Origin: Oreocharis arfaki
Lineage: Eukaryota > Chordata > Aves > Passeriformes > Paramythiidae
Direction of reading: 5' to 3'
DNA: 64,000 nucleotides
Assembly: GCA_013398015.1 (NCBI GenBank)
Contig: VZRR01007634.1
Coordinates: 342,245-406,244 of the forward strand
Shown: in pieces, positions 12,942 through 26,900 of the stretch
Layout: each line of letters begins with the position of its first letter
Position numbering within the stretch: the stretch's first letter is position 1
The notes under the pieces: model-generated
Told to the model about the DNA's origin: nothing
The model's database searches: none
The model's input: only the letters and a program-made list of their open reading frames with translations
Translations under genes and position numbers: made by a program

Positions 12942-15900
12942 TTATACAAATGAAGACACCTTTGCTCTTAGCCTCTCCATGCTTGCTGGAAGAAGATTCA
13001 CCATCTCCTTACTGAGTTCTAGTTCAGTTTCAATGGCAGGGACAGCATCTGGATACTTCTCACAATAGTCTACCAGAAACGTGTAATATTCCAATGATGT
13101 CTGCATATTTTCCAGTTGCTTTTTGCTATCAGAAGTAATAAGCTTACCATATAGTCGTGCAATATGAAATTTAGCCACCATTGCAGGGCGAAGAACATCT
13201 TCCTCGAGCTTTTCAGGAAACACCTTATCAGGGTTCCTCAAAGAATCCAAGAAGAGTTCATAATATTTGATTGCGAACTGAGCCAGAGAATTAATTTTTT
13301 TAACTGTGTGGGAGTCTAGTTTCTCTAACCTGTTACCAATAGCTACCTTTAAATCCATCATCTCATAATAGGTGTCAGCTAATTCACACTGAAGCTGCCT
13401 ACAAATCAACAGGTAGTACTGGGGGTTCAGGTCTGCATAGATTGGCTCCAGCATGTCTATTCTACGTTTGTGCATTTTGCAGCGCCTCTCATAGTCTTCT
13501 TCAAAGAAAGCAAGTACCTTAAACAAAGCACTGTGATCTTGAACAATTTCAATATGGTCAGTAACATAACCATCAACCTGAAAGAACTCTTTTGCTTCCT
13601 GAACATAGTTCTGACCAACCAGGAAGATTTCTCTGGCTTCTTGAAAATCTAAAGGATATACGCCGCTCACTTTCTCCTCCATGGCCAAGACAGAGTCACA
13701 TATATCACTTGTCCCAAAAAGAACAGCTTTTTTCCTGCCCTTCTCTTTTTCATCCTCTTCTTTTTTCCTTTGGGCTTTAAGTTCCAATTGCCTGTCTGGA
13801 TCCAGCTCTCCTATGTTATCCTGAAACGAGAAAGCATGCTAATTAAAAACAAATCTGGCTTATAGATACATACACAATCATTTTGAGTCACCTTCAAAAT
13901 ACAAACTACTGAGCAACAAGACAAAAGAGAAATCATTTATATATTAAGCCTTATATTAACAAAAGAATCATGTAAATTACAGTATCAATTCTGAAAAGAC
14001 ATAAAATTAAGGTGGTTCAGTCTCCCTAGCCTATGTGACAAAACAGCCAAAGGAATAAATGTTAAGCTCAAAGGCTCTGCTCCACAAAGCATTTCAACAA
14101 ATGCTGTTTTAAACATCTGTAGAAATACTCAAATGAATTAAATGAACTGAATCAAATCCGAATTAATGAAATGCTTGAATGAATGAGAACATCAGCGCAC
14201 AAAACTGTTGCATATTAAGACAATGTTCTTACTAGCAGTTAAAAAAGAAGGAATCTGTCAAATCAAGCTGCAAGAAAATACAGCAGAGAGAAGGAAAATT
14301 TGTGAGGTTGCTGTAAAAGCAATGCACGGATCACTCTACAGAGCTGATTTCCTATCTGTGCTTACCTTTAAGTGCTGCATTTAAGTCAAAGCATACCACG
14401 AAACACCTGCTACACTGCAAGCACTTGTTTTGTTCACTGGGCAATTGCTTATTCCTTGTTACCAACTGCAAATTGATTCCTCTTGCAAACATCAAAGCAG
14501 ACTTGGTTTGCTGTTAGACAATGACAGCTACAGAACAGATTTTCTGTTACCTCAAGCAATTTTCGAGCACTTTGCAGAAGATTCAGGCAATACTTAATCC
14601 AACACCTTGCAATTTCAGCTTTCCTCTCTGGAAGGTCCTGTTGGTCTGGCTCTGTTTCATCTACTGAATGGACATAAACACATAAAAATTTTAAGGGAAG
14701 TCCAGCACTCCAGCAAGACCCTCAAATGTTACATGCAAAGAATATGATGCTAGTATTTAATTTTTCCTCATGGTTAAACAGAAACACGTTCTCCATGTTA
14801 GTTTATGTAATAGTTCTGTAAACTGTCATTTCTGGTAGAAACCCGTATAGATTAACATGGATTTATCACGTATGAATTCTGAAAATAAATAGATCATAAT
14901 GTATCTTTAAAAAGACCTTTCATCTTCAAGGCGTTTTACTGGAAAAGGTTTCCAGATCTCTTTGTAGTAAGAGAAAATCAGGATAATTCATTTTCTGAGA
15001 TTCAGCTGCTTGCCCAGTAATTGTTTCTGAGGATGATAAGGGCATTGGCATTGCAAGCGGCCCCAGACTTGCTACCAAAAAAGGGAACAAAGTAGGGGAA
15101 ACTGCCTTTAGTTAAGCTACCTGGTACAAACACAAGATTTATTAGCTCTACAACTTCTGTATTTTTCTCCCCAAAGTCTCCCCATTATCATAAATAGCAG
15201 CACTGCTGATGTCTCAAGATAACATTTTCATAAACCAAACAGATTTCAACAAAAACTCACTTCCCAGTCTCTATGCAGAAGGCAGTGAGTTGGCTGAACA
15301 ATGAGAGGACATTCTTACAGGACAGCAGCACTTCCGTTCACCAAATAAAAAGCCAGCTTCAGACTCAGACTCCAAAAGTTTCTTGCACTGGTATTCACAC
15401 TGGACTGTCAAGCTGTGCCTTTGCATCAATGCCCAAACAGCAAGCAGGACAGCTACAACTCCAAAAACAGCCATTGATGAGGCTGCAGCATCTCGCAACA
15501 AAAAGACAATACAAGTACCTTCTGGATTTGGGGTTTTAAAAGCTGCAGTTCTGCTCCCTCTTTTAAAGCTATTCCCAGGAAGCACCTGGTTTGGTTCACT
15601 GAATCACTGTGCATTTTTAGCACATGTAAAAAGCCAAATGGATGAACAGAGACATTGCCACTGTTGAAGTGGATATTGTTTTAAATTTCACTTTTATTCT
15701 GGTATGCTTTCTGAAACACCAGCAACAAGTACTTGAGTTTTTCTCAAAGGGTCTACTTGTAGCCAATCTTGAGCTGTAGTAGTAGCCACTTTTCAGAAAC
15801 ATTCAACTTCATTGCAAAATATTTTAGACAATTACCACTGAACTAAATTTTGTACATTTGTTAATGTTTAAACTTCAGTTTTAAACATTAACGGATGATG

Positions 15901-18900
15901 ATGCTTAATTCACAATAATTTTATTCAAAACTTTTTTATAAACTTACCATCTTCAGCAGATGGCACCTGTCCAGCTTGGCTAAAGATGACACTGGCTGCT
16001 GCTAAGCAGTGTCGAGCCTCCATAAAGCACTCCTGAGAGAAACAGAAACAGAGCAGCACTTAGCACTGGTGTGAGCAGCCTAAGCACTGCTCTCACTTGG
16101 CCTAAACCCTCACCTCACAGAGTGAACATACATGACTACAAGGGAAATGACAGAACTGAGAGACTCTGGAGCATATTCCCTGGGCACTGTAAGAAAATAC
16201 ACAATTTTTCCACACCTATTACTTAATACAGTATTTTCTAACCAATTGTTTTTTCTGTACCACAGCCACAACACCAAGCCTTGCCTTTAATATTAGCTAT
16301 GCACACTGAACATTCTGACTGTTCTGCTCTCTGCTACTCTGGCTGCCTTGAGGTGAAGGAAGTGATGCCTTGTAGCAAACACTATCACAGGGTGTTAGTG
16401 GGAACAAGCAGGATATACAAGTCAACATCGTGAGTCAGATCTAGACTCTTTTACCTATATTTGGCAGTGCACTGTTAAACAATTAGTGATACCAATGCAT
16501 TGAAAAGATATGGAAATTAGGAGTTACTACTGAAATTAGCATTAACTGGATTAGGTAGGGCAGGAATCTTTTTAAGCATCAGAAAAAAAATCATCTAAGT
16601 CGTCTGGAATATAGAAATTCCTAAATAAAGCTGAAGCACTTCCTAACAGTAGATTGTGTAGAAGCAAACAGCTACCAACTCACATATTCACTTTAATGTT
16701 CACATAGGTTCAAACAACTCTTGAGCACATGCTAAGGTACAGAGGACAATAATTTACAGAAAACAATGAGCCATACCTTGGCTCTCAGATGCTTTTTGTT
16801 TTAAAACTTTATTGTAAGAGAACAATATAAGAAAGAATTTTAAATTCAATTATTATAATGTTAAAGTTTACTTATGAACGTGACATCACATTATTGCTAA
16901 TATTTCATTAACTATAGAGCTTTTCTCATGTTTACACCCCTGTTCATCTTCCCCACTGTCATCGCAACACCACAGGAAAGCCACCATGTCCTCTTTAGAA
17001 ACAACTGACAGATGCTTCAAGTTAGAAGACAACTTGCGGTTTTATAGGTGCCCATTTTAAATTCAGCTTGGAGCCCTGTCTCAAAGAGCTGTTTAAACAA
17101 CTGTTTTAGTTGACAGTAATACTAATGGTATAACTACAGCAGAAAACCATTGGCTATATTACCTTGGAGAGATAGTACTGTGACAAAGTGGCAGCATTGC
17201 GTGCCCATTCTACTGGGTAGTAGCCACAGTACTCAAGCTGTCGTTTCAGAGTAGTATGGCAATACTGAGCAGCCTTCTCAATCATGTCCAGGTGCTGGTA
17301 GACTTGTGCCAGGTAATACAGAGTATGCGTGTAGGCTTTTTCAAATCTGGAAAAAAACAACAGTCTCTTTAGATTTCTTTCTTTTTTCCTCCCTAAATAC
17401 ACCCTCATAATTAAAAAAAAAAGTAATAATAATGTAAGTACACTGCTTAACACCCACCTTTTGGATCTTTCTTGGTCTGTGAGTTTTTCTTCTTCTGCCA
17501 TGAAATGCTCACTGGGATCCAGGGGAGGATTTCCATCCTGCAAGGGTACACTATACATTCAGCAAACTACATTTCCTTATCTGTGGCACAGTGCTCCCTC
17601 TCCTGGCTGCACATCATTTACCATTTGCCAATCCCAAATTTAACAAAGCTTTGCGTAACCCATCTCAGTGACACATCTCCAGGGCAATCCCACAACATTC
17701 AGGAGATTTAGAGGATGAAAGTCACAATTCCACATGGAATGACAATGTTCACAGCTTGTAGGAGACTTCTGCTTATGTATTTTAAAGCAATGCATGCTGC
17801 CTGCACCAGAGATACTCAGCCTGGATTCTACAGGACTCTACTGGGCATCTTTATTTTGTACAATAGCATACTGGGTTTTGAGGCATCAATTTAATACCAA
17901 GCATGCCTTCAAGTGTGAAATATTCGTTTGCCCAGCTGCACTGATCAGTAGCAAGAAAACATCCTGCAGGAAGTACTGCAGAGAATATCAAGTGCAGAGT
18001 GCTCAGCAGACCTGCTGTGAAGACTAACCGCTGTGAAGGGACTCCCAGTACCAACGAGCTGGCAAGATCCTTTACTCAGACAGACAAATGAGACAACACG
18101 CAATGTCTTTGGAGGATGAAGCTGTTAAACCTTCCTATCAGGCATAATCTACGTGCAAGTTATTAAATGCAGTAGTTCACACCATTAGAAGCACGTCTTT
18201 GTTTTTTAAACCACGAGTTCTGTCAGAATCCTTACACGGACAACCATACACATTTTGCCATTGCTGTCCAAGTTTGCCTTAAGACAACTGTCAATAACAT
18301 TACCAGACAGCTCACAGGCAACCCCAACAGATTAACATTGCTTATGGCAGAGCTTTATTAGCCTGTGCTTATCCCATTTCCTTTGCAACTGTTAATAACC
18401 TCAGATGTCAATTCTGAAACACTTCAAATGAAACCATCTTTTAAAGACAGCTTTTCTCCCATTACACAGTGCATCCTAGAGGGTGTCCAACGTGTCTGCC
18501 AGCAACGAAGTCCAGGTTAGTATGCAGCTCGTCTAGCCCTTTCCTAACCCCATCTATTTCTTAGCTCAAGAGAAGGTAAGGCAACAAATAAAAATCAGTT
18601 TCAATAAATCATTTTCGTAAGTTAATACAGACTCAGGCAGGAACAGGAACAAGGGCAGAGAATACGCTCACTTTACAGGGAAAAAAACATACTACGTTTG
18701 TACTGCTTCTCATTAAAAATCCCTGAATGGACTTGTTTACTTGCTTTTAATAGAAGTGTTTTACTCATCTTAAAAAATTAACAAATGTACCTGAAACAGA
18801 TAGTGACAAATTAATTAAAGCATGTTTAACTTACCAGAGGCATGTAGATTTTTGTATATGATCTTTTAATCTGCAGGGTTTTGTTCACACCTCATTAGTT

Positions 18901-21900
18901 TTTAAGATGTGAATTCATAACCCTACCCCTTGTTTTCTTTAGATACAAAGCTTCTAACAAGATCTGGAGTATATTCTGGCAAGACTAGAGCTATTCCTGC
19001 AAAGAAAGCAACTGAAACGACACAGTAAGCAAAACTCTCGCCTCCTTCCTGTATCTACAGATCCATCTCTGATATAAGGCCTTATGTCTTTACTTTACCA
19101 GAAAGAGCTCTCCAAGTTTCCTTTCTAAGTGGACTTCATCAGCCCAAGCTCCTTGCTTTGGTTTTGCTTTAGGCAGGGGAAACCACCCTATCCAATTTTT
19201 AAGTTAATTAGATCCAGTCAGTAAACAACTAAATCCACCTGCTCAGGAAAATGTCTCCATCAGCAGCAGTTTACCAAAGACGCCCTGACAGAAGAAGGCT
19301 TCCTGATAGCCTAAAAATAGGGAATGTTAAGAAAAGTATATTCATGTATTTATAATTTGTGAAAGACATAGGTTGACACCATTGTATAAATCTGTAGTTT
19401 CTTCTAAAAGAAAGACTTAAAGCATTGTTATGTTTGACTATGTAATGCCTTGAACTGTAAGTGGCAAACAATGTTAGGGGAAAAAATGTGGCAAACAATC
19501 TGATGTGGGCTGGTCACATACGTGTCACCATAGTCAGGCAGCAAAGCCCCAGAAGAACTATTCAGAAACCACTACTAACAAAAATTAAGAGTTTCAGAAA
19601 AGCCTACAGCGAAAATGTGAAGTACTTGGCAGCACTTTAATCCACTATACCATAGTACCAGTTTAATTTCATAATCACTGGAGCAAGTGCCAGAAGCTTT
19701 TGGAGGTCATGTGATAGCTGGGGCTGGGTATAAATATTGAACGTGAACATCAGGAATTAATTAGAGAGAATCTGTAGAGAGATGTAGTATCTCTAGTTAG
19801 TCCAACTGATCCAGAGGGCAGGAAATAAGCTGAGAAGCCTTTCAGCACAAGTGGGGCTTTCTTCTGGTTCCAATACCTGTTCTATCACTGTAGGCCAGCA
19901 TGGCTGCAAAGGTGGAAAGATGGCAGTAACCAACCAATAAACACTTGCCCATTCTAAAAATCTCTGCAAGATTAATTGGTACTCTAAACCAATTTCATGT
20001 AAAACTTGAACTGAACCTGTAATTTCATGAAACTAAGGTCTGTCCAACCTATTCAGCTGTCTTAAGACACAGCCACTGCTTCTTGAAGGCCACAAACGTT
20101 TTTAGCTCACTCTAGAACTGTCCCTGAGGCAAGTCAGTGTAGAAACAGCTTTGCAAAGAGCTTAAAAATAGCACAAGGGAGTCTTTGTAGGATACACAGC
20201 AGAATCCACAGCTCAAAAGGTTGTTTAATATGCATGAAGGGTTAGCTGCTTGTGAGATTGTCCTCTTGGATGTGGAACTAAACTACTTGCCCCTGCAAAA
20301 CACTGCATAGTCAGAGCAAACCACGCAAATATTAGTTTTGTTTCCTTTTCCCACTGAAAGCAATGGAGATTTTTATCCCATTTCCAATATAAGATTTAAT
20401 AATAGTCATTATTAAAACCCGAATTCTACCTGGCATCAACTTTGGATTATTAAAGGGTTTTCAAAAGGGACCATTATTTTTGAGCAAAATAATTTTCTAT
20501 TTTGAAATTAGCAAGTAGCATTCAAGTCTGCCTTGTCTTATACCACGGTACAACTCATATCACTTGCCAAAAGTATCACAGCAGCCAGTATAAAGCACAG
20601 AAACTCAAATTCCATTTCATGTTTATTTCAAAGATTACTTAACCTGCAAGTGGCACGTGAAAGTAAGACCTGCCATGATATTAACACAGTACCTCTTTCA
20701 TGTATTGATTATACAAGGCTTCTGCAGATTCCAAGTAAGTCTGTGCAGTTTCAATTTCATCCCTTTGAGACCACAGGATACCCAGATTGTTCTAAAGGTA
20801 AAAGGTGAAAAAACCAGTCATGTTCCATTTACATCACACATTTTTTTCCAAACAATTGATCAGTCTTCATCCTTATATATAGGTATATGCATGTGTCTTC
20901 TAATAAAAAGGATTTCAAAACCCAGAAATTGTGCCCACAAAGTTCACTGTGAGTTGCTCAAAGGGGAGAAGGTTCTCACATAGCAAATTTCACCTCACAG
21001 TCTAACTTTCTCTGTTTACTCTGCTAGATAAGGACTGGTGAGCTGAAATAATGAGCTTTTTCCATGGAGTACGTTCTGCATCCAATTCATGCAGCTTTTA
21101 CATCACATACAAATATCATAAAAACAGACAAGAAATCATAAATTTGTAAACATGACTCCACAGGAAAAAAAAATATGCTACGAATGAATGCTTCTGTATT
21201 TTCAACAATGGAAAGAGATGAAAAGCACCTCTGAGATGCAAAAGTTATAGATTATTGCCTTCAAATTTAAGTTAAAGCAATGTACATAGTAACTTACTGC
21301 ATCTGCAAACCCAACTTCTACAAAAATGCCACTAATTTTATTAATAAGATGAAGGTGTTAATAATAATCTGTGTCTGATATGCTAATTTAAATCCTAGGT
21401 AGTGCTGTTATAGAATTCAAGAGGGCTAAAAAAAAACCCCAAAACCTTCAAAATAATTAGAATGTGTAGCTGTATCCCAGCCCTATATCCCTTTCAATTC
21501 CATTCTACTGTTTTTCTAAGAAAGCACATCACATGTTGTTTACGAACTGAAACGCTTTGCCCAAGGCCAAGCAGTGGAACAGACCAGATTCCATTAGACA
21601 GAGACTGGGATACGCAACTTCATGCAAAAGCTCAGAAATCAGAAGTACGGCTAAAGAACGAGGCCCAGCAGGAAAAAGGAATACCTCTTCCTTCAAAATA
21701 GCAGCTAATGCCGTGGCAACACACTCCAGACACCACAGAAGGTGGAGAAGTACAGCCATTGATGATAATCATTGCTTTTAAATCAAGAATGGTTTAAATT
21801 AAGTACTCAAGCCTGTTACTGCCCTTGGAACCAAGAGCTGAGGGCTCGTTTCCCAGCACTGTATGCAGCTCCACACCTTAGGACAGTGCCAGGCAACAGC

Positions 21901-23458
21901 AGACCCATCACTATTGGACCACAGCACTTCATATGCTCAATAAACTTTATCCTGCTGCTTCCTGAAGGCCCTGAAACAGTGAAGTCCATGCAAACTTTAC
22001 TCTAATAGAGAGAAGAGCTGCTTTGCAGAACACCATTTCAGAAGCGCAGTGGAATCTCTGGTGCTGAGCCACAAGAGCCATATCTCCCCAGGAACAAGTG
22101 GAAAGATGTTATCTTATTTTGGTTGGAGCAATCTCTTTATCTTATAAAGGGTAACAGATTTGTAACAGTGTATCCAAAATCTCACACTGAAGGACAAGGA
22201 GCAGATGTAACCTCACTGTTCCAGACAACTCGCTAATTTAACCAGTGTAAGACAAATCATTGTTTCACTTGCACCTTTCCACACCAGCCCACAAGTCCTT
22301 GACAGTTTGACAAGGAAGCACTATGGAACCTTTTCTAATTAGAGCAACCATTTTTGACAGAGACATCTAAATAATTGCTCCATTTCATTTACAGTCTAGA
22401 GTCAGATACCTAAGATACCTAACTATACACCAGCTACCATGATAGAGTGATCACTCAAAGGCCCTTCTGCGAATCTTCATGTAGCAAAAACTAATTTTGA
22501 TAACAGTACTCCTTTTTTCAAAACAAAGAGAAACTATTATTACTTCAAGCATCAACAAAACTGTATTTACCCATCTGGGACAAAATACAATAGCTTAAAA
22601 TATAACAGACAATGCTGAAAAGCAAACAATTTATCATCTCAGGATAAGGCATCAAGAAAAGCACCTCCCAACTTCACTTTGACAACCACTGAGTTAAGGA
22701 ATCACAAATAAGTTCTGGACGTAGTGAGGTCTTTTACTAATTTATTCTTGCACGGTTCTTAAAAAAGTTCTGTCTCAGTCTGTCCAGAAGAGCACGCTGT
22801 TCTGTCAACACCCAGTTTCAATTAGGAGAACACATTTTAGATGCTCAGCACGCCCAGAGGCATCAGCAGGAGGATTAAAACAGAAGAGCACCCCTCCAAC
22901 AGCCATCACTTGTGAATGATTCCTTCCAACAAGAACTGAACGCCAGGGCTGCTGTGTTTATTACGGTTAAACGAGCAGCACCTGTCAGGACACGGGATTG
23001 CCCTGGATCTCTTCGCAGCCCACTGCAGAGACCACCCGGCAGAGTCCGCAGGCACAAGGCCCCGCTCCGCCTGAGCCCCCCGCCCCACGGACACCCCTGC
23101 AGCCTCCTCTGCCCACCTGGGCCTGTATGTAGAGGGACACGCAGTCCGGGGAGAGGCGATGCGGCTCCAGAAGCTGAGTGCAGCGCTGCAGGTGTTCCTC
23201 GCCGGCCGACAGCTCCTCGGTGTCGGTGTGGTTGACGCCCAGCTCGTACTCCAGCACGGCCCGCCGCACGGCCAGCACCGCCTCGCCGCCCTCTTCGGCG
23301 GCGCTCAGCAGCTGCTTCACCTCCTGCAGCAGCGCCCGGGCGCTGTATTTGGAGCGGTACGGCTCCGTCTCGGGGTCCTTGAGGGACTCCACAGCCGAGA
23401 GCGTGCGGGCGGCGCGGAACTTCCCGCACACCGCGGACCACCCTCCGCCCGCCGCCAT
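12942..23458 (-). CDS. KIFBP: KIFBP, kinesin family binding protein (7 exons, 593 aa)
   Basis: Coding exons, 5' to 3': 23458-23117, 20791-20693, 17537-17458, 17346-17163, 16032-15948, 14663-14551, 13820-12942. All introns are GT..AG and the phases add up to one frame of 593 codons plus a stop (human about 621). Recognisable blocks are SKYSARALL and ELSAGEEHL in exon 1, NNLGILWS in exon 2, LYYLAQVYQHL and TLSQYY in exon 4, and AKEFFQ.DGYVTDHIE, RRCKMHKRRI.MLEP and VFPE...EDVLRPAM.AKF in exon 7. The shorter length comes mainly from a trimmed acidic linker in exon 1. The family forms a TPR-like alpha-solenoid that binds kinesin motor domains and blocks their contact with microtubules; human loss causes Goldberg-Shprintzen syndrome. 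The start MAAGGGW was chosen because it fits the human N-terminus; in-frame sequence upstream is Arg/Gly-rich CpG-island sequence. I saw no lesion. Confidence 0.96.
15860..15892. repeat. Short hairpin in KIFBP intron 5
   Basis: Perfect 13-bp inverted repeat (15860-15872 against 15880-15892, GTTAATGTTTAAA) with a 7-nt loop, about 55 bp past the exon 5 splice donor. It is AT-rich, and chance cannot be excluded. Confidence 0.5.
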
Positions 23459-23560
23459 CTTCCCGCGCGCCCGTCCCGCCCCGCGCCGCCTGACGCGCCC
23501 GCGCCCGGCCCTGACCCCGCCCCGTCGCCATGGCCGCGCCCCCTCAGGCGGTACCGTGAG
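22980..23560 (-). promoter_or_regulatory. CpG-rich promoter and first exon of KIFBP
   Basis: GC- and CpG-dense block in an AT-rich setting, spanning KIFBP exon 1, the start of intron 1 and about 100 bp upstream of the start codon. No TATA box was seen. It begins about 110 bp after the likely poly(A) signal of DDX21, so termination of one gene and initiation of the next share a few hundred bases. Confidence 0.7.
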
Positions 23561-23667
23561 GGAGCAGGGAAACGGGAGCGCCCCAAAGGACACCGCAGCG
23601 CTGGAACCAGCGGGAAGCGTTCGAGGAAGAGTGCTGAGGGGTTGATGCCCAGCTTTTCTGAAAAAAA

Positions 23668-23673
23668 TTTATT
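23668..23673 (-). terminator. Candidate DDX21 polyadenylation signal
   Basis: AATAAA on the minus strand about 325 nt after the DDX21 stop codon and 210 bp before the KIFBP start codon. It is the best-placed signal in the 540-bp gap between the two coding regions. Confidence 0.5.
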
Positions 23674-23998
23674 TTAGAACCCGATTTTTTAACGCTGCTA
23701 AAGAGGCGAGGCGTGGTTACTGTCCGTGTTTGGATGAATTTTGTTCCCTCACAGTGCTGAGTTTCCAGCACACGCACCGGGTCACCGATGCCCTCACAGG
23801 CAGCAACTACTTTGCTGGACAGAAAGAAAAATATCCCAAAACACCCGGTCATTTCAGCAAACATGATTTTTAGCCATCTTCAAAGACAGGCTGCTTTATC
23901 AAAGAATAAAGACAAGAAGGAGTGTCTAACAGGCTTTTACTGTCTGATAAAATTCAGCTCAGTCCCGTATCTGTAGCAGAGGTTAATCAAGTGTTCTT

Positions 23999-26900
23999 TT
24001 AAAGTCCCCGATTTCCACTCTTGAACCAGCTGTTTCTCTTGAAGTCTCCTTGCCTGCTCTTTCCGAACCTGGAGAACCCTCGTCCCGCCTCCTGGGGATA
24101 CTCTTCCAGCTCAGGCAACTCACTTGCCACCGACAGCTGCCAGCGCCGTGTGTCCTTCCACTGCTCCTGAAACAACACCAATGTAACCAGACTTTATGTC
24201 CCTGCAGGGGTGTCCAAGGTACTTGTAGCATCAGAAGCAACACGGAACGCAAAGGCATTTCCAGACAAATCCCACCCCTGCCAAAATAGGCCATTGGATC
24301 CCCCACGGAAAACCCAGTCCTGTGACAAAGGATAAACAATCACAAGGGACAAGAGGGAACGAGGTCAACGGAAAACTGGTGAACTCTCAAATACACTGGA
24401 GAGGCCAAAACACAGACTAGCCAAGGACCACAGAACTTTGCTTAATGAAATAGGGTAATATCATGGGAACAGAAATGAGAAGAGGTATGGCAGGGTATTT
24501 TCTAATGACTATGCTGTGTTCTTTCTAGTCACTCTGCTGTCTATGCAACATCTTATTAAAACCACAAACCTTTAACCTCCCAAACTACCCTATACTCAAC
24601 CCTACATGGCAGTTGCCAATTTTCAGATCACCAGGTTTTAAAGGCAGCTCTGGCTACACAAACATACCTGTATGTTACTCAGTTCATCAACAGGGATATC
24701 AAAGCACACGCCCTAAAAAAACAAAACAAAAAAAGAGGCACAAATTTACAGTGAAAGAATAAAGGTCTCAATAACCAATCCCACTACATATATATTTCTC
24801 ATGGTTTTTTTTAGGAGGCAATTCCTGCATTATCATTTAGGAGTAATCTCTAATAAGTCTTTTAAAGCACTCAACTAACATCAATGACTTTTTTTTAATA
24901 GCATATGCATAAACAGCATACTCACGACAGGTTACCATTTCCTGAGAAATGAGATTGAGTAGAGATAGTGTGGCACCAACATTTCGTACCAGTACCTCAG
25001 AACTCCAACCTCAATCACTGCAAAAACTGGCTGTATGTGAACACACACAAATCCCCAAATTCCTTCATTCCCAAGGCTGGCCATCTTACCATCTTCCCCT
25101 TGAGGAAACGCATTGCAGACACTTTGTTATCGACCTCCTCCCCAAGCTGTTCCTTCAGCCCCCGCCACGCATAGCCCATGGTATGCATCTCTATTGAACA
25201 CTTCAACACCATGGTCACAAAACCCTGCAGGAAACAGAAAAAAACTTTAACAAGGCTAAACTTGGTGAAATCTACTGCTAGAAAACAGATTAAAAAAACC
25301 CCAAAATGATACAAGAACCACAGTCCAATCACAGGGTATGTCCAAAATTTTGTTACCACACAATGAGCTGGGCCACGTTCTCCCTAAATGCATTAGAAAA
25401 AGGAAGTGCTGCACTTTTCTTCAGTCAAGATCTCTTTGAGATCAGGTAATCACATGCTATACTTGCAATATGACAGAAACGTAAAAGATTCCTGATAAGG
25501 GGGAAACTACAATAGCATTAATCAATCTGTTTGCTTGTAAAATGTCATTAATCAAACTCTCTTAGAGCATCAGAGTTTTCTGTTGCTTCAGTCTCTGGAG
25601 AAATTCTTTTAACTCTCATCACAAGAAATTTTACTGATTTCAAGTTTCTCCCGGGAAGAGCTGATTTCAGCTAAGGAACAAGCAACACAGGAGGAGGAGC
25701 CTGGGGGTAACAGCTATTCAGAAACCCAGTTGAAAAAGGCTGGGAAGGAGATGCCACACGTGTCCTGGACACAAGCAATTCATGCATCCATCCTTGTTAC
25801 CATGGGTGCATCATTACTTACAGCTGTTGAGTTGAGCAGGGAGCGCTGCTGGATGTGAGATGCCCCGGAAATGTGCGCCAGGGCTGCAGCCAGGGCAGCC
25901 ACTGCCCCCTTTTCATCTATCAGCTCTTCAGCTGATTTTCTGAAGTAGTCTACTGCAGAGGGAGGAACAGCCTCCAGCAACCTACACAGTTACAACATGG
26001 GTTTAAAGAGGTAAGAAAAGGCCACTGTGAAGTGCAGCCATGTTTAAGACATACCCTAATTTGGTTATTTCTGAAAGAGGCGGGGGGAAAAAAAAAAGAT
26101 AGGAAACTAAGAACAGCTACTTCTGTTACAGCTACTTCTGGTACAACAGCTCTCCCCATCATTTTTCAGTACACAATGAACCCAACACCATGTCCATCAT
26201 CTGCTTCACACTGGTCAAATCCTTGCATAACTATAATAATCTGCTTCAAGGCAATTTCCACCACTAGGGCAACAAATGTAAACGGAGATGCATGGAATAA
26301 AAGCCACAACCCTTGGAAACAATACAAAGAAACATAAGCCAGGGCTAAAACATCCTCACTACTGCAGAGTAACTCCTCATTATACCAAGTATTGCTTTTT
26401 GCACACTGCTTCCACCACGTCATCTGAACAGACAAAATCAGTTTCCCCTCGTGACAGTAATTCCCTCACCTGTCACTGATTTCTGATTTCATAAACAAAG
26501 GTTAACTTCTGCAAAAATTTAGAGAACATTATGTTCCATGAAAAGGTCTATGTTCAGCTCACAAAGATTTACGGACACCATCTTATGTTGTCTATACACA
26601 AAGCAGCTGACTTCTACCACATAGGCAAAGCCATGCTCACATACAGGTGTGATCCCTTAAAGCTTTGCATTAAGCTCTAAGCATCTAGAGCAACAACATT
26701 TCTAAACCTTCATTAAGAATAGGCAAATAAACTTACTTTTTGGCATCACTACTTGAAGCTTTAATTACATCTGTAGCAGAGGGAACACCTACACGCTTAA
26801 AGGCAATACCCTGAAATCAAGAAAACACATTAAAGGTATTTTCAGCTCTCCACAATTCAATGCTACCTACATCACATCACTGAGACCTCTATGTGCTGTT

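Noticed and set aside
22875..23531. 218-codon minus-strand open frame over KIFBP exon 1
   Set aside because: Wrong frame of the GC-rich KIFBP exon; the true frame matches KIFBP.
26160..26225. Possible C/D snoRNA in DDX21 intron 11
   Set aside because: Minus strand has a GATGATGG and a CTGA, but the C box is imperfect, spacing is short and no terminal stem is seen.
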